Shown: positions 1-6,700 of the stretch, piece by piece | Layout: the number at the start of each line of letters is the position of its first letter | Numbering within the stretch: the stretch's first letter is position 1 | Assembly (NCBI GenBank): GCA_045863035.1 | Contig: BTUV01000009.1 | Coordinates: 10,662-74,661 of the forward strand | Direction: 5' to 3' | Source: H2-BAC3 sp045863035 | GTDB taxonomy: Bacteria > Bacteroidota > Ignavibacteria > Ignavibacteriales > Ignavibacteriaceae | DNA length: 64,000 nt | Program-made: the position numbers and the translations under genes | Notes under the pieces: model-generated | The model's input: only the letters and a program-made list of their open reading frames with translations | Told to the model about the DNA's origin: nothing | The model's database searches: none

Positions 1-1
1 T

Positions 2-421
2 AAGGATTATCCCGTTAACGCGGAGGCAACGGAAGAGAGTCTGGTATTGTTTGTCTCAAAAGACGGCTTCATTTCATTGCTGCGAAAAAATCCGGAAATA
101 GCTTTAAAAATGCTGGGAGGTTTTGCAAAGCGGTTAAAAAAACTTGTCGGTCAGGTTGAAGACTTAACAACTCGTGATATCCGTCTTCGTCTTGCAAAGT
201 ATCTGTTGGAGGAAATTAAAAACGCCGGTACAGAAAATCTGCCTGAACCGGTTGTTACCTTGACGCTTCCTAAGTCCGCACTGGCCAGCTATCTCGGAAC
301 AATAACAGAGACACTTTCGCGGACATTCAAAAAGCTGCAGGAAGATGGCATCATAAAAGTTAGAAACAATAAAATTATTGTAATCAACTGTCCGGCTCTT
401 AAAGAACTGGCAAAACACTAA
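2..421 (+). CDS. Crp/Fnr-family transcriptional regulator (3' part)
   Basis: The reading frame is open to the left edge, so the gene begins outside the window and the TTG at 47 is not its start. The visible 139 residues hold the end of the cyclic-nucleotide-binding-like sensor domain, the long dimerisation helix (FAKRLKKLVGQVEDL) and a C-terminal winged helix-turn-helix in which SALASYLGTITETLSRTFKK is the recognition unit. This is the Fnr/Dnr/NnrR type of regulator, which senses oxygen, nitric oxide or redox state. The sensor ligand residues lie outside the window, so the signal cannot be read. An Fnr-type palindrome lies 116 bp downstream, before a set of respiratory genes, so it probably controls them. 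Confidence 0.85.
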   Translation, partial: KDYPVNAEATEESLVLFVSKDGFISLLRKNPEIALKMLGGFAKRLKKLVGQVEDLTTRDIRLRLAKYLLEEIKNAGTENLPEPVVTLTLPKSALASYLGTITETLSRTFKKLQEDGIIKVRNNKIIVINCPALKELAKH

Positions 422-536
422 CCTTATTTTCTTCCTCCTGATGCCCTAAACATCACCGGATAGTTGTTAAATCTGTTGCTTTTCGGTTCTTGTAAGAATC
501 AAGACTGCTTTTCTGCACTGAAAAATGTGTGTTTTC

Positions 537-550
537 CTGACTTAAGTCAA
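537..550 (+). promoter_or_regulatory. FNR/DNR-like operator (CTGAC-TTAA-GTCAA)
   Basis: The 14-bp sequence CTGACTTAAGTCAA matches the Fnr/Dnr half-site arrangement TTGAC-N4-GTCAA with one mismatch in the first base, and its central 12 bp are a perfect palindrome. Its centre is about 41 bp upstream of a plausible start point near 585, with an AT-rich -10-like stretch around 572-578. That is the spacing of class II Crp/Fnr activation. It lies between a Crp/Fnr regulator gene and the DUF2249 gene. Binding is inferred, not shown. Confidence 0.5.
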
Positions 551-611
551 ATACCCGCATTTCGGTATAGGGTAAATTTCCATTGTAAATTTTTAATCAT
601 AGAAAGAAACA

Positions 612-839
612 ATGGATTACAAACAATTAGACATCAGACCGGTTCCTCCCAGAGAGAGACATCCGATGATTTTTTCCACTTTTGATGCACTTCAGCCGGG
701 CGAAGGATTTCAGCTTGTGAACGATCATGAGCCGCGCCCGCTCTTTTATCAGTTTGAGCACGAACGTCCGGGGCTGTTTCATTGGGAATATCAGGAAAAA
801 GGTCCGGAACTCTGGCGTGTAAACATTACGCGGATATAA
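612..839 (+). CDS. DUF2249 domain protein (single domain)
   Basis: A 75-residue cytosolic protein made of one DUF2249 domain: the opening LDIRPVPPRERHPMIFSTF, the middle PGEGFQLVNDHEPRPLFYQF and the closing tryptophan-containing strand are typical. The fold is TusA-like. The biochemical role is unknown, but the family sits beside hemerythrin, NnrS and nitrite/NO genes in many bacteria. It is the first gene after the Fnr-like box and is followed 41 bp later by a double-domain relative. I see no cysteine, so a sulfur-relay role like that of TusA is unlikely. Confidence 0.8.
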   Translation: MDYKQLDIRPVPPRERHPMIFSTFDALQPGEGFQLVNDHEPRPLFYQFEHERPGLFHWEYQEKGPELWRVNITRI

Positions 840-880
840 GAGTACATTTCAGTTAATCGGAACTAATGAAAGTGAATTGA

Positions 881-1435
881 ATGAATCAATCAGACAGTAA
901 TATATCAATGCCGGAATTTCTTAAAACGGTTTCGCCGGAAAAAATTAAAGAACTGGATGTGCGTCCGATTCTCGCCGGTGGGCAGGACCCATTTGCGCAG
1001 ATAATGGGAGCGGTAAGTTCGCTGAGTGAAGGCGATGTTTTGCATCTCATTAACTCTTTTGAACCTCTCCCTCTCTATAAAGTTTTGGGAAGACAGGGGT
1101 TTGAGCACTTTACTGAACAGAAGGGTGAAGAGTATCATATATACTTTTGGCAGACAGAAGCTGCATCAGAAGAGGGAGCGAAAGTTCTGGTCAAAAAAAA
1201 TGAAGCCGCCGAGACAGTTGTTTTAGAACTTGATGTACGCGGATTAGAACCACCTGAACCAATGATTAAAATTCTGGAAAAACTTACCCGGCTTCCGGAA
1301 TGTGCAGTTCTGTTGGTGCATCATCATCGCGAGCCGGTAATGCTCTATCCGAAACTTGAAGAAAACGGTTTTGAGGCAACCGCTAATAAGATAGAAGAAA
1401 ATTATTACAAAGTGCTTATCAGCCGCAAGAAATAG
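881..1435 (+). CDS. Tandem DUF2249 protein
   Basis: A 184-residue protein with two DUF2249-like modules. The first spans about residues 24-92 (ELDVRPILAGGQDPF, then LHLINSFEPLPLY) and the second about 115-182 (LELDVRGLEPPEPMIKIL, then LLVHHHREPVMLYP). A charged linker joins them. The second module has a His triplet (HHH) where the first has the usual acidic loop, so the two may bind different ligands. It ends 5 bp before the next gene, which indicates one transcript. The function is unknown; context suggests a role in NO or redox respiration. Confidence 0.75.
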   Translation: MNQSDSNISMPEFLKTVSPEKIKELDVRPILAGGQDPFAQIMGAVSSLSEGDVLHLINSFEPLPLYKVLGRQGFEHFTEQKGEEYHIYFWQTEAASEEGAKVLVKKNEAAETVVLELDVRGLEPPEPMIKILEKLTRLPECAVLLVHHHREPVMLYPKLEENGFEATANKIEENYYKVLISRKK

Positions 1436-1440
1436 CAAAC

Positions 1441-2703
1441 ATGTCTGCCGGGTCAATAGCATCTTCATCATACGCGCCTCCGTTTAGGATAGTGTCAAAA
1501 TACTTCATCACGGCTATTGCCTCATTTGTGTTTTTAGCTTTGGTGATGCTGTTGCATTATGACTCGATCACGGGGCATCATTTTCAGCCGAAAGTGTTGT
1601 CACTAAATCACCTGGCGGCGCTCGGTTGGATTACGATGATCATCTTCGGAGCAATGTTTCAATTGGTGCCTGTTGTGCTTGAAGCTCCGCTTTACAGTAC
1701 GCTTCTCGCGGAGGTGCAGTATTGGATTTATACGGCTGGTACCATCGGACTGGTCTGGTGTTTCTGGGTGTTTGAAACAGGATGGCTGCTGCTGGTATCA
1801 GCATCTATGTTAAATCTTGCAGTGCTGCTCTTTGTATATAATATATTCCGCACCATGAAGTCAGTCCCCCGGCTTAATATGACCGGCAAATATCTGGCGT
1901 CCGGGGTGACGTATCTCGGAGCTACGGCAATTTTGGGACTACTGCTGAGTATAAATCTTGGCACGCCGTTTCTGTCGTTTGATCATCTGCGTTATCTGAA
2001 TCTGCATGCGCATCTTGGTTTTGCCGGCTGGATTACTTTTGTAGTGATGGGAGTTTCTTATAAACTGATTCCGATGTTTACCCTCTCTCATAACTATCCC
2101 GCAAAACTGGAAGCTCCGGTTTTTTGGTGCATGAATGCGGGGCTCATTGGTATCACGATCACCGGTCATCTGGAGAAAAATCCGCTTTTCTATATAAGTT
2201 CACTGCTGATAGCATCGGCGGTGATCATGTTTCTGGTGCAGATATCTCTTATCTTTAAGCACCGGGTAAGGCGGCATCTTGATACAGGAATAAAATATTC
2301 AGCAGTTGCGTATCTGATGATGGGGCTGAGCATGGTTCTCGGAATCTTTACGGCATTCGTCCAGGCCGAAAATATTCCCAATCTGACAATTGCTTACGGA
2401 GTGATGCTGATGTTCGGATATATATCACTTCTGATTTCGGGGCAGATGTATAAAATTGTACCGTTCCTTGTCTGGTATGACAAATATAGCAGCAAAGTCG
2501 GCAAAGAACCTGTTCCGCTTTTGAAAGAAATGATACAGGAAAAATATGCTGAGGCCCAGCTTTTATTTCTGCTGGTATCTGCTTTTGGCGCGGTTTTTTC
2601 ACTTGTTTTCAGAAGTGAAACCGGCGCGCTCATCTCATTTTCCCTTCTATTTGCCGGTTCGCTGGTTTTTTTATATAACATGATATATATTTTCAGGAGA
2701 TAA
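1441..2703 (+). CDS. Heme-copper oxidase subunit I-like membrane protein
   Basis: A 420-residue protein with about 12 membrane helices. Histidines sit in the pattern of cbb3-type oxidase subunit I-like proteins: NHLAALGWITMIIFGAMFQL near residue 57 and LNLHAHLGFAGW near 188. The family resembles subunit I of cytochrome oxidases and NO reductases. It is shorter, and I cannot identify a full copper-site histidine set, so it may bind heme without reducing oxygen. The start ATG lies 5 bp after the previous stop, and the stop lies 4 bp before an Fe-S assembly gene. Involvement in NO handling or electron transfer is an inference from the neighbours. Confidence 0.65.
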   Translation: MSAGSIASSSYAPPFRIVSKYFITAIASFVFLALVMLLHYDSITGHHFQPKVLSLNHLAALGWITMIIFGAMFQLVPVVLEAPLYSTLLAEVQYWIYTAGTIGLVWCFWVFETGWLLLVSASMLNLAVLLFVYNIFRTMKSVPRLNMTGKYLASGVTYLGATAILGLLLSINLGTPFLSFDHLRYLNLHAHLGFAGWITFVVMGVSYKLIPMFTLSHNYPAKLEAPVFWCMNAGLIGITITGHLEKNPLFYISSLLIASAVIMFLVQISLIFKHRVRRHLDTGIKYSAVAYLMMGLSMVLGIFTAFVQAENIPNLTIAYGVMLMFGYISLLISGQMYKIVPFLVWYDKYSSKVGKEPVPLLKEMIQEKYAEAQLLFLLVSAFGAVFSLVFRSETGALISFSLLFAGSLVFLYNMIYIFRR

Positions 2704-2707
2704 CGTT

Positions 2708-3004
2708 ATGCTTACGGTGCAGCAGGTTACAACATTGTTAAAAAATGTGATTGATCCTGAAATAGGGGTTAACATTGTTGACCTGGGGTTGGTTTACGGA
2801 GTTGATGTTACAGAGAACGAAGTTATGATTACGATGACATTAACAACCCCGGGCTGCCCGATGCATAACAGTATCACAACCTGGACTGAGAATATCATTC
2901 AGCAAAATGCACCCGGCACCACAGCAAAAATTAATCTGGTCTGGGAACCGGCATGGACACCGGACCGCATTGATCCGGCAGTGCGCGCCGAGCTGGGTCT
3001 GTAG
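2708..3004 (+). CDS. MIP18/PaaD-like Fe-S cluster assembly factor (DUF59)
   Basis: A 98-residue member of the DUF59/MIP18 family: DPEIGVNIVDLGLVYGV at residues 16-32 and the hallmark TTPGCPMHN with Cys50. SufT and PaaD proteins of this type help insert Fe-S clusters into client enzymes. The length is that of a stand-alone domain. It lies between two heme-copper-oxidase-like genes and just upstream of a two-cluster ferredoxin, so it may serve maturation of that ferredoxin or of a partner respiratory enzyme. The family is confident; the client is a guess. Confidence 0.85.
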   Translation: MLTVQQVTTLLKNVIDPEIGVNIVDLGLVYGVDVTENEVMITMTLTTPGCPMHNSITTWTENIIQQNAPGTTAKINLVWEPAWTPDRIDPAVRAELGL

Positions 3005-3012
3005 GTACTGAC

Positions 3013-3468
3013 GTGTTTTCGACCGTACGTTACTTCATTAAAACCAGTCTGGCGTTTCTTGTTACCGGAATACTGACGGGGTTGTATATGTCTTACTTAA
3101 AATATATAGAGCGAACAGGTTACAGCCCAGAGCTTATTTCAGCGCATACACACCTCATTCTTGTCGGCTCTGTTATGATGATGATTATGGGAGTTGCGCT
3201 ATGGTTTTTTCCGAGAGCTGAAAAAGATGATAAGAAATATAATCCCGATCTGATTCTTGCTACCTATTGGGTAATGACACTTGCCACTTCCTTCCGGTTT
3301 ATTTTTCAAATAATTGCATCATTTCACGCAACAGAATGGAGCGGCTATGGTGTTGCAGTCAGTTCTGCATTGCAGGTGATTGGGATGATTCTGTTTTTCT
3401 ATTCTATCTGGGGGCGCATCCGTCCGGTAGGCAGCCAGCATCGTGAGGCAAAAGGAGAAAAGTTCTGA
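3013..3468 (+). CDS. Small heme-copper oxidase-like membrane protein (HxH motif)
   Basis: A 151-residue protein with about four membrane helices. It starts at GTG 8 bp after the previous stop; no in-frame ATG lies closer. SAHTHLILVGSVMMMIMGVA puts His45 and His47 in a helix, and ALWFFPRAEK follows. This is the same signature as in the larger 420-residue neighbour, so it looks like a split or reduced subunit I-like heme protein. Its stop overlaps the ferredoxin start (TGATG), so the two are translationally coupled. Its partner could be the ferredoxin as electron donor. Exact activity unknown. Confidence 0.65.
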   Translation: MFSTVRYFIKTSLAFLVTGILTGLYMSYLKYIERTGYSPELISAHTHLILVGSVMMMIMGVALWFFPRAEKDDKKYNPDLILATYWVMTLATSFRFIFQIIASFHATEWSGYGVAVSSALQVIGMILFFYSIWGRIRPVGSQHREAKGEKF

Positions 3469-3719
3469 TGATGTATATCGATGAAAACTGCATAAACTGC
3501 GGTGCATGTGCGGTTGAGTGTCCGGTCGAAGCAATACTACCGCCGGGAGAACCGATAGCAATCGGGGGCGGAAAAAAAGAAGAGCCACTGTCAGATGAAC
3601 ACTATTTTATAGTACCTGAGGACTGCACAGAGTGTGCCGGGCTTTCAGCAGTAAAATGTATTGTGGTCTGTCCGATGGATGCAATTAAATCTACAGAGTA
3701 TCTCATTAACAATATATAA
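3468..3719 (+). CDS. 2[4Fe-4S] ferredoxin
   Basis: An 83-residue electron carrier with two cluster sets: Cys8, Cys11, Cys14, Cys18 (CxxCxxCxxxCP) and Cys53, Cys56, Cys64, Cys68. The second set has eight residues between its second and third cysteines, the arrangement of Allochromatium/YfhL-type ferredoxins with low-potential clusters. The start overlaps the upstream stop. A second in-frame ATG one codon later is equally possible. In this operon it most likely passes electrons to or from the adjacent membrane proteins. Confidence 0.9.
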   Translation: MMYIDENCINCGACAVECPVEAILPPGEPIAIGGGKKEEPLSDEHYFIVPEDCTECAGLSAVKCIVVCPMDAIKSTEYLINNI

Positions 3720-3728
3720 GGATTAATA

Positions 3729-4325
3729 ATGAAAACACAGTCATTTTCCGGATTCAGTATTCTTGGCGTAATTGTTCTTTTTCTCACGCTTACAGGGTAT
3801 ATATTTCCTCACTGCGATGCGGTTGAAGGACCGGTAGTAAAAGCAGCCCAAAAGGCAATTTCAACCGGAAACATTAACCACGTGCTTATCTGGGTTCGTG
3901 CTGAGGATGAGAATGAACTAAAAGACCTTTTTAAGCGTGTTCAAAGTGTGAGTAAGTTAAATAAGGAAGCAGCTACACTGGCGCAAGACTATTTTTATGA
4001 AACTGTTGTGCGGATTCACCGCATGGGTGAGGGAGTCGGATATACCGGAATTAAACCAGCCGGATATGAACCGGAACCGGGAATCCTCGCGGCTGACGAA
4101 GCATTAGAGCACAAATCAGTAGAAACAATTTTGCATCACACCGGCGAAAAGCATCATGCACATGTAAAAGAGTTGTTTGGTGAAGTGGTTTCAAAGAGCA
4201 GCTTTGCAGTTGATGATCTGAAGGCAGGGAGAGAATATGTTGCAAAATATGTAACCTTTATTCATTACATCGAAAGTTTATATAAAGGGGAAACGCCTAA
4301 AACAGATGAGCACCATCATCATTAA
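3729..4325 (+). CDS. Exported DUF6448-like protein with His-rich C-terminus
   Basis: A 198-residue protein with an N-terminal hydrophobic segment (about residues 10-27), then the family-type opening HCDAVEGPVVKAAQKAISTG and HVLIWVRAEDENELKDLF. It is predicted to be periplasmic. Histidines cluster at EHKSVETILHHTGEKHHAH and the protein ends in four histidines, which suggests metal or heme binding; the His tail is native here, not a tag. It is the last gene of the run that starts at 612, 9 bp after the ferredoxin. I recognise the family as DUF6448 from memory; no function is known to me. Confidence 0.65.
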   Translation: MKTQSFSGFSILGVIVLFLTLTGYIFPHCDAVEGPVVKAAQKAISTGNINHVLIWVRAEDENELKDLFKRVQSVSKLNKEAATLAQDYFYETVVRIHRMGEGVGYTGIKPAGYEPEPGILAADEALEHKSVETILHHTGEKHHAHVKELFGEVVSKSSFAVDDLKAGREYVAKYVTFIHYIESLYKGETPKTDEHHHH

Positions 4326-4347
4326 TTTGGAATTGGTAATTAGTAAT

Positions 4348-4412
4348 CAATGTACAATGTACAATGAACAATGTACAATGAACAATGTACAATGTACAAT
4401 GTACAATGTACA
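4348..4412. repeat. AATGTACA decanucleotide repeat
   Basis: About six 10-bp units of the form caatgtacaa/caatgaacaa in direct succession, just after the DUF6448 gene. The same motif recurs at 9388-9430, 13573-13660 and 43199-43232, always close to the 3' or 5' end of a gene. The unit is self-complementary (TGTACA), so the array can fold. No coding capacity. Confidence 0.85.
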
Positions 4413-5009
4413 ACCCGGTTACTTTTACCTTTTTAACTTTTAACTCTAAAAATGGCACGGGGGTTTTGCATACGCAAGCAGTGATGCTAAAGAGATCGTG
4501 CTAATCGCGGGCTTTGTTTTTCGTGTTGCAATTGCGTGGATGTTCGCGCAAAGACACAACAAATTAAACTCAAACTGAGCGGAGTTTAGCGCAGAGTTTT
4601 AAGTTCAGCATCCAAATCGTCCGCATATTCTCCGGATGAGTAGTAATTAACGCCCGGGACACAGATTTTTAATCCTGTGTTCCGGTTTTTATTTCGTATT
4701 TCCTGATTTATTCGTAAGTTTGGGAACACGCTCTTAAGCGGGTACAACATGCAGATACGCGGACTGAAATCCGGGTATGAAATGCGGCCGGGTGAGGTCT
4801 GACCCCGGAATGATGCCTGCTCTGTCTGCCCTTCAGACGGGTGCTGGCTTCCTGCGGAATATGACTTCCTTGTACCCTGATATTGCTGAGTGATTTTTTC
4901 TCCGGCTTCGTTCCATTCTCTGTGCTTTTCCGGTCCTTCCTGTTATTGTGTCTCCGCCTCTGAGGCGCGAAACAAGACACCATATTCGTATTAACCAGGA
5001 GTACCTGTT
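4413..5009. other. Long intergenic region with one intrinsic terminator
   Basis: This stretch has no convincing gene. It holds a strong plus-strand terminator (4654-4691) and several smaller hairpins near 4790-4810 and 4835-4850. The first 240 bp, between the repeat array and the terminator, could be a long 3' UTR or an unrecognised RNA; I match it to no known RNA family. A minus-strand open frame at 4708-4983 has a composition unlike a protein and was not accepted. Confidence 0.5.
4654..4691 (+). terminator. Rho-independent terminator
   Basis: An 11-bp stem, CCGGGACACAG paired with CTGTGTTCCGG with a single G-U pair, and a 10-nt loop. TTTTTATTT follows. It reads on the plus strand. It lies 330 bp after the DUF6448 stop, so it ends either that operon or a separate short RNA that begins after 4413. 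Confidence 0.8.
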
Positions 5010-6113
5010 ATGAAATCAATTATATGTTTTACCCTTCTGATTATTTTTACATCAAATATATATACCCAGCCGGTTGTTACCTGCACGCAGACAGGAAAAT
5101 TCAGTAACGGCCTGCTTTCTTATCTGCTTAATGACAAGGTCGGGTTCGTGAACGCAAAGGGAAATATTGTTATCCCCGATACCTACCGCTATTATATACA
5201 GGAGTGGGGAGAACTGCCTTATTTTACAGACGGCTTTACCATGGTTCAGGATCGGGAAACGGAACTGATCGGCTACCTGAATACGCGCGGTGAAGTTGAA
5301 ATGCCTTATCTGTTTAAGAATGGATATAATTTTTTCGAGGAGATTGCCTTTGTCAGGATTGAGGATCATGTTTCGCTGATTGATTCTAAAGGAGGCATCC
5401 TGGCGCGGGATATCCTTGCGCTTAATGCATGGCACTCAAAGTTTGTGGAAGGACTTGCCGGCGCGCAGAAACAATTTGCCTACGGATTTATTGACAAAAA
5501 AGGTAATTTTGTGATTGAACCGGTTTATGAAGATATACGCGACTTCTCAGAAGGATTTGCCGCTGTGAAAAAAGACGGCAAATGGGGCTTTATTGATAAA
5601 ACCGGTGCTGTGCGGATTCCTTTCCAGTTCAGCAATGAGCCGATGTCATTTAACAGCGGAAGAACATTTGTTCAGAGCAAGGATAATCTCTGGGGAATTA
5701 TGGATACTACCGGAAAAATTCTTGTTGAACCAAAATACAAACAGGCCTTTGCCATAAACGGCGGGTTTGCCGTGGTGAGCACCATGGATGCCAAGTGGCA
5801 GGAAACTTTTTATATAATCAATGCAGAGGGTAAAACCCAAAAAGAATATATAAAGGGGAAGAATTCAAAAGAGACGATTACCTTCTGGTCAGGATTCCAC
5901 GAGGGGCTTGCTGTTGCTATGAAAGATTATAAAAAAGGAATGATTGATCCAAAAGGAAAAGTTGTTGTTGATTTTCTCTATCGCGAACTGAAGCCGCTTG
6001 AGAATGGTATGGCCTATTTTGAACGCTTTGATGAAAAAACAAAAAAGGTGACAAAAGGATACCTGACATCAAAAGGAGTTGTTGCCTTTACCCTTGCTCC
6101 GCCTCAGTTCTGA
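5010..6113 (+). CDS. Secreted WG-repeat protein
   Basis: A 367-residue protein with an N-terminal signal peptide (about residues 1-19, ending near NIYTQ). The rest is a chain of WG repeats with the pattern W/YGFI-D-KG-(I/V)-IP-Y/F: for example KWGFIDKTGAVRIPFQF, LWGIMDTTGKILVEPKY and YGFIDKKGNFVIEPVY. WG repeats form beta structures and are common in cell-surface proteins of Bacteroidota and relatives. The starting ATG follows the site CAGGAG at a normal distance. No enzymatic motif is visible. A second WG-repeat protein, a lipoprotein, lies at 61194-62771. It appears to be a single-gene unit. Confidence 0.85.
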   Translation: MKSIICFTLLIIFTSNIYTQPVVTCTQTGKFSNGLLSYLLNDKVGFVNAKGNIVIPDTYRYYIQEWGELPYFTDGFTMVQDRETELIGYLNTRGEVEMPYLFKNGYNFFEEIAFVRIEDHVSLIDSKGGILARDILALNAWHSKFVEGLAGAQKQFAYGFIDKKGNFVIEPVYEDIRDFSEGFAAVKKDGKWGFIDKTGAVRIPFQFSNEPMSFNSGRTFVQSKDNLWGIMDTTGKILVEPKYKQAFAINGGFAVVSTMDAKWQETFYIINAEGKTQKEYIKGKNSKETITFWSGFHEGLAVAMKDYKKGMIDPKGKVVVDFLYRELKPLENGMAYFERFDEKTKKVTKGYLTSKGVVAFTLAPPQF

Positions 6114-6125
6114 TGTAACCTCTGC

Positions 6126-6151
6126 TCCGGGGACCGGAAAAAGTCCCCGGA
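6126..6151. terminator. Hairpin downstream of the WG-repeat gene
   Basis: A perfect 9-bp stem, TCCGGGGAC with GTCCCCGGA, and an 8-nt loop, 12 bp after the WG-repeat stop. No T-run follows, so termination here would be weak or need help from a factor. It may instead protect the 3' end. Confidence 0.45.
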
Positions 6152-6226
6152 ACAGAATACCGGTAAAGTGCGTATTTTTGACGCGGTTATTATTTTCCGG
6201 TTCAACAATATATAAGGAGATCACGC

Positions 6227-6676
6227 ATGGATGAATTCATGAAAGCCGCAATTGAGGAGGCACGCAAAGGCGCGGAGGAAGGGGGCATACCCATCGGGTC
6301 AGTGATTGTATATAACGGTAAAATCATAGGCCGCGGACATAACCGCCGTGTGCAGAAGGGGAGCGCTATTCTGCACGGTGAGATGGATGCTTTTGAGAAT
6401 GCAGGAAGGCAGCCCGCTTCTGTTTATCGTGAGTGTACTGTATATACCACTCTTTCCCCCTGCTCAATGTGCAGCGGCGCAATCCTGCTTTATGGAATTA
6501 CAAAGGTGATTGTGGGAGAAAATAAAACCTTCATGGGTGAAGAGGAACTGCTCCGGTCGCGCGGGGTAAAGGTTGAAGTTCTGCAAAATATAGAATGTAT
6601 TGCCCTGATGGACCGGTTCATTGCCGCTAAACCGCAGCTCTGGAATGAGGATATAGGAGAAGAGCAGCCCGTGTAA
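6227..6676 (+). CDS. Cytosine deaminase-like nucleoside/base deaminase
   Basis: A 149-residue zinc deaminase of the cytidine-deaminase superfamily: HGEMDAFENAG gives His50 as zinc ligand and Glu52 as the catalytic acid, and LSPCSMCSGAILLYGI supplies Cys79 and Cys82. The C-terminal part (VGENKTFMGEEELLRSRGVK, then a tail with KPQLWNEDIGE) closely resembles the fungal cytosine deaminase Fcy1, which converts cytosine to uracil. Guanine or another base remains possible. Length is normal. Ribosome binding site AAGGAG lies 8 bp before the ATG. It is convergent with the T9SS gene downstream, separated by a hairpin. Confidence 0.85.
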   Translation: MDEFMKAAIEEARKGAEEGGIPIGSVIVYNGKIIGRGHNRRVQKGSAILHGEMDAFENAGRQPASVYRECTVYTTLSPCSMCSGAILLYGITKVIVGENKTFMGEEELLRSRGVKVEVLQNIECIALMDRFIAAKPQLWNEDIGEEQPV

Positions 6677-6692
6677 AAACAGACTGCTCTTC
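6659..6692. terminator. Hairpin between convergent genes
   Basis: A 9-bp perfect stem GAAGAGCAG/CTGCTCTTC that spans the deaminase stop codon and ends just before the stop of the minus-strand T9SS gene. It is placed to separate convergent transcripts, but there is no T-run on either side. Confidence 0.4.
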
Positions 6693-6700
6693 CATAAAAA

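Noticed and set aside
4453..4470. TGGCACGGGGGTTTTGCA as a sigma-54 promoter
   Set aside because: Both elements are present but separated by N12 instead of N10, and sigma-54 tolerates almost no change in spacing.
4708..4983. 91-codon minus-strand open frame
   Set aside because: Composition is rich in Arg/His/Ser without hydrophobic pattern, no ribosome site, and it lies antisense in the leader of the WG-repeat gene.
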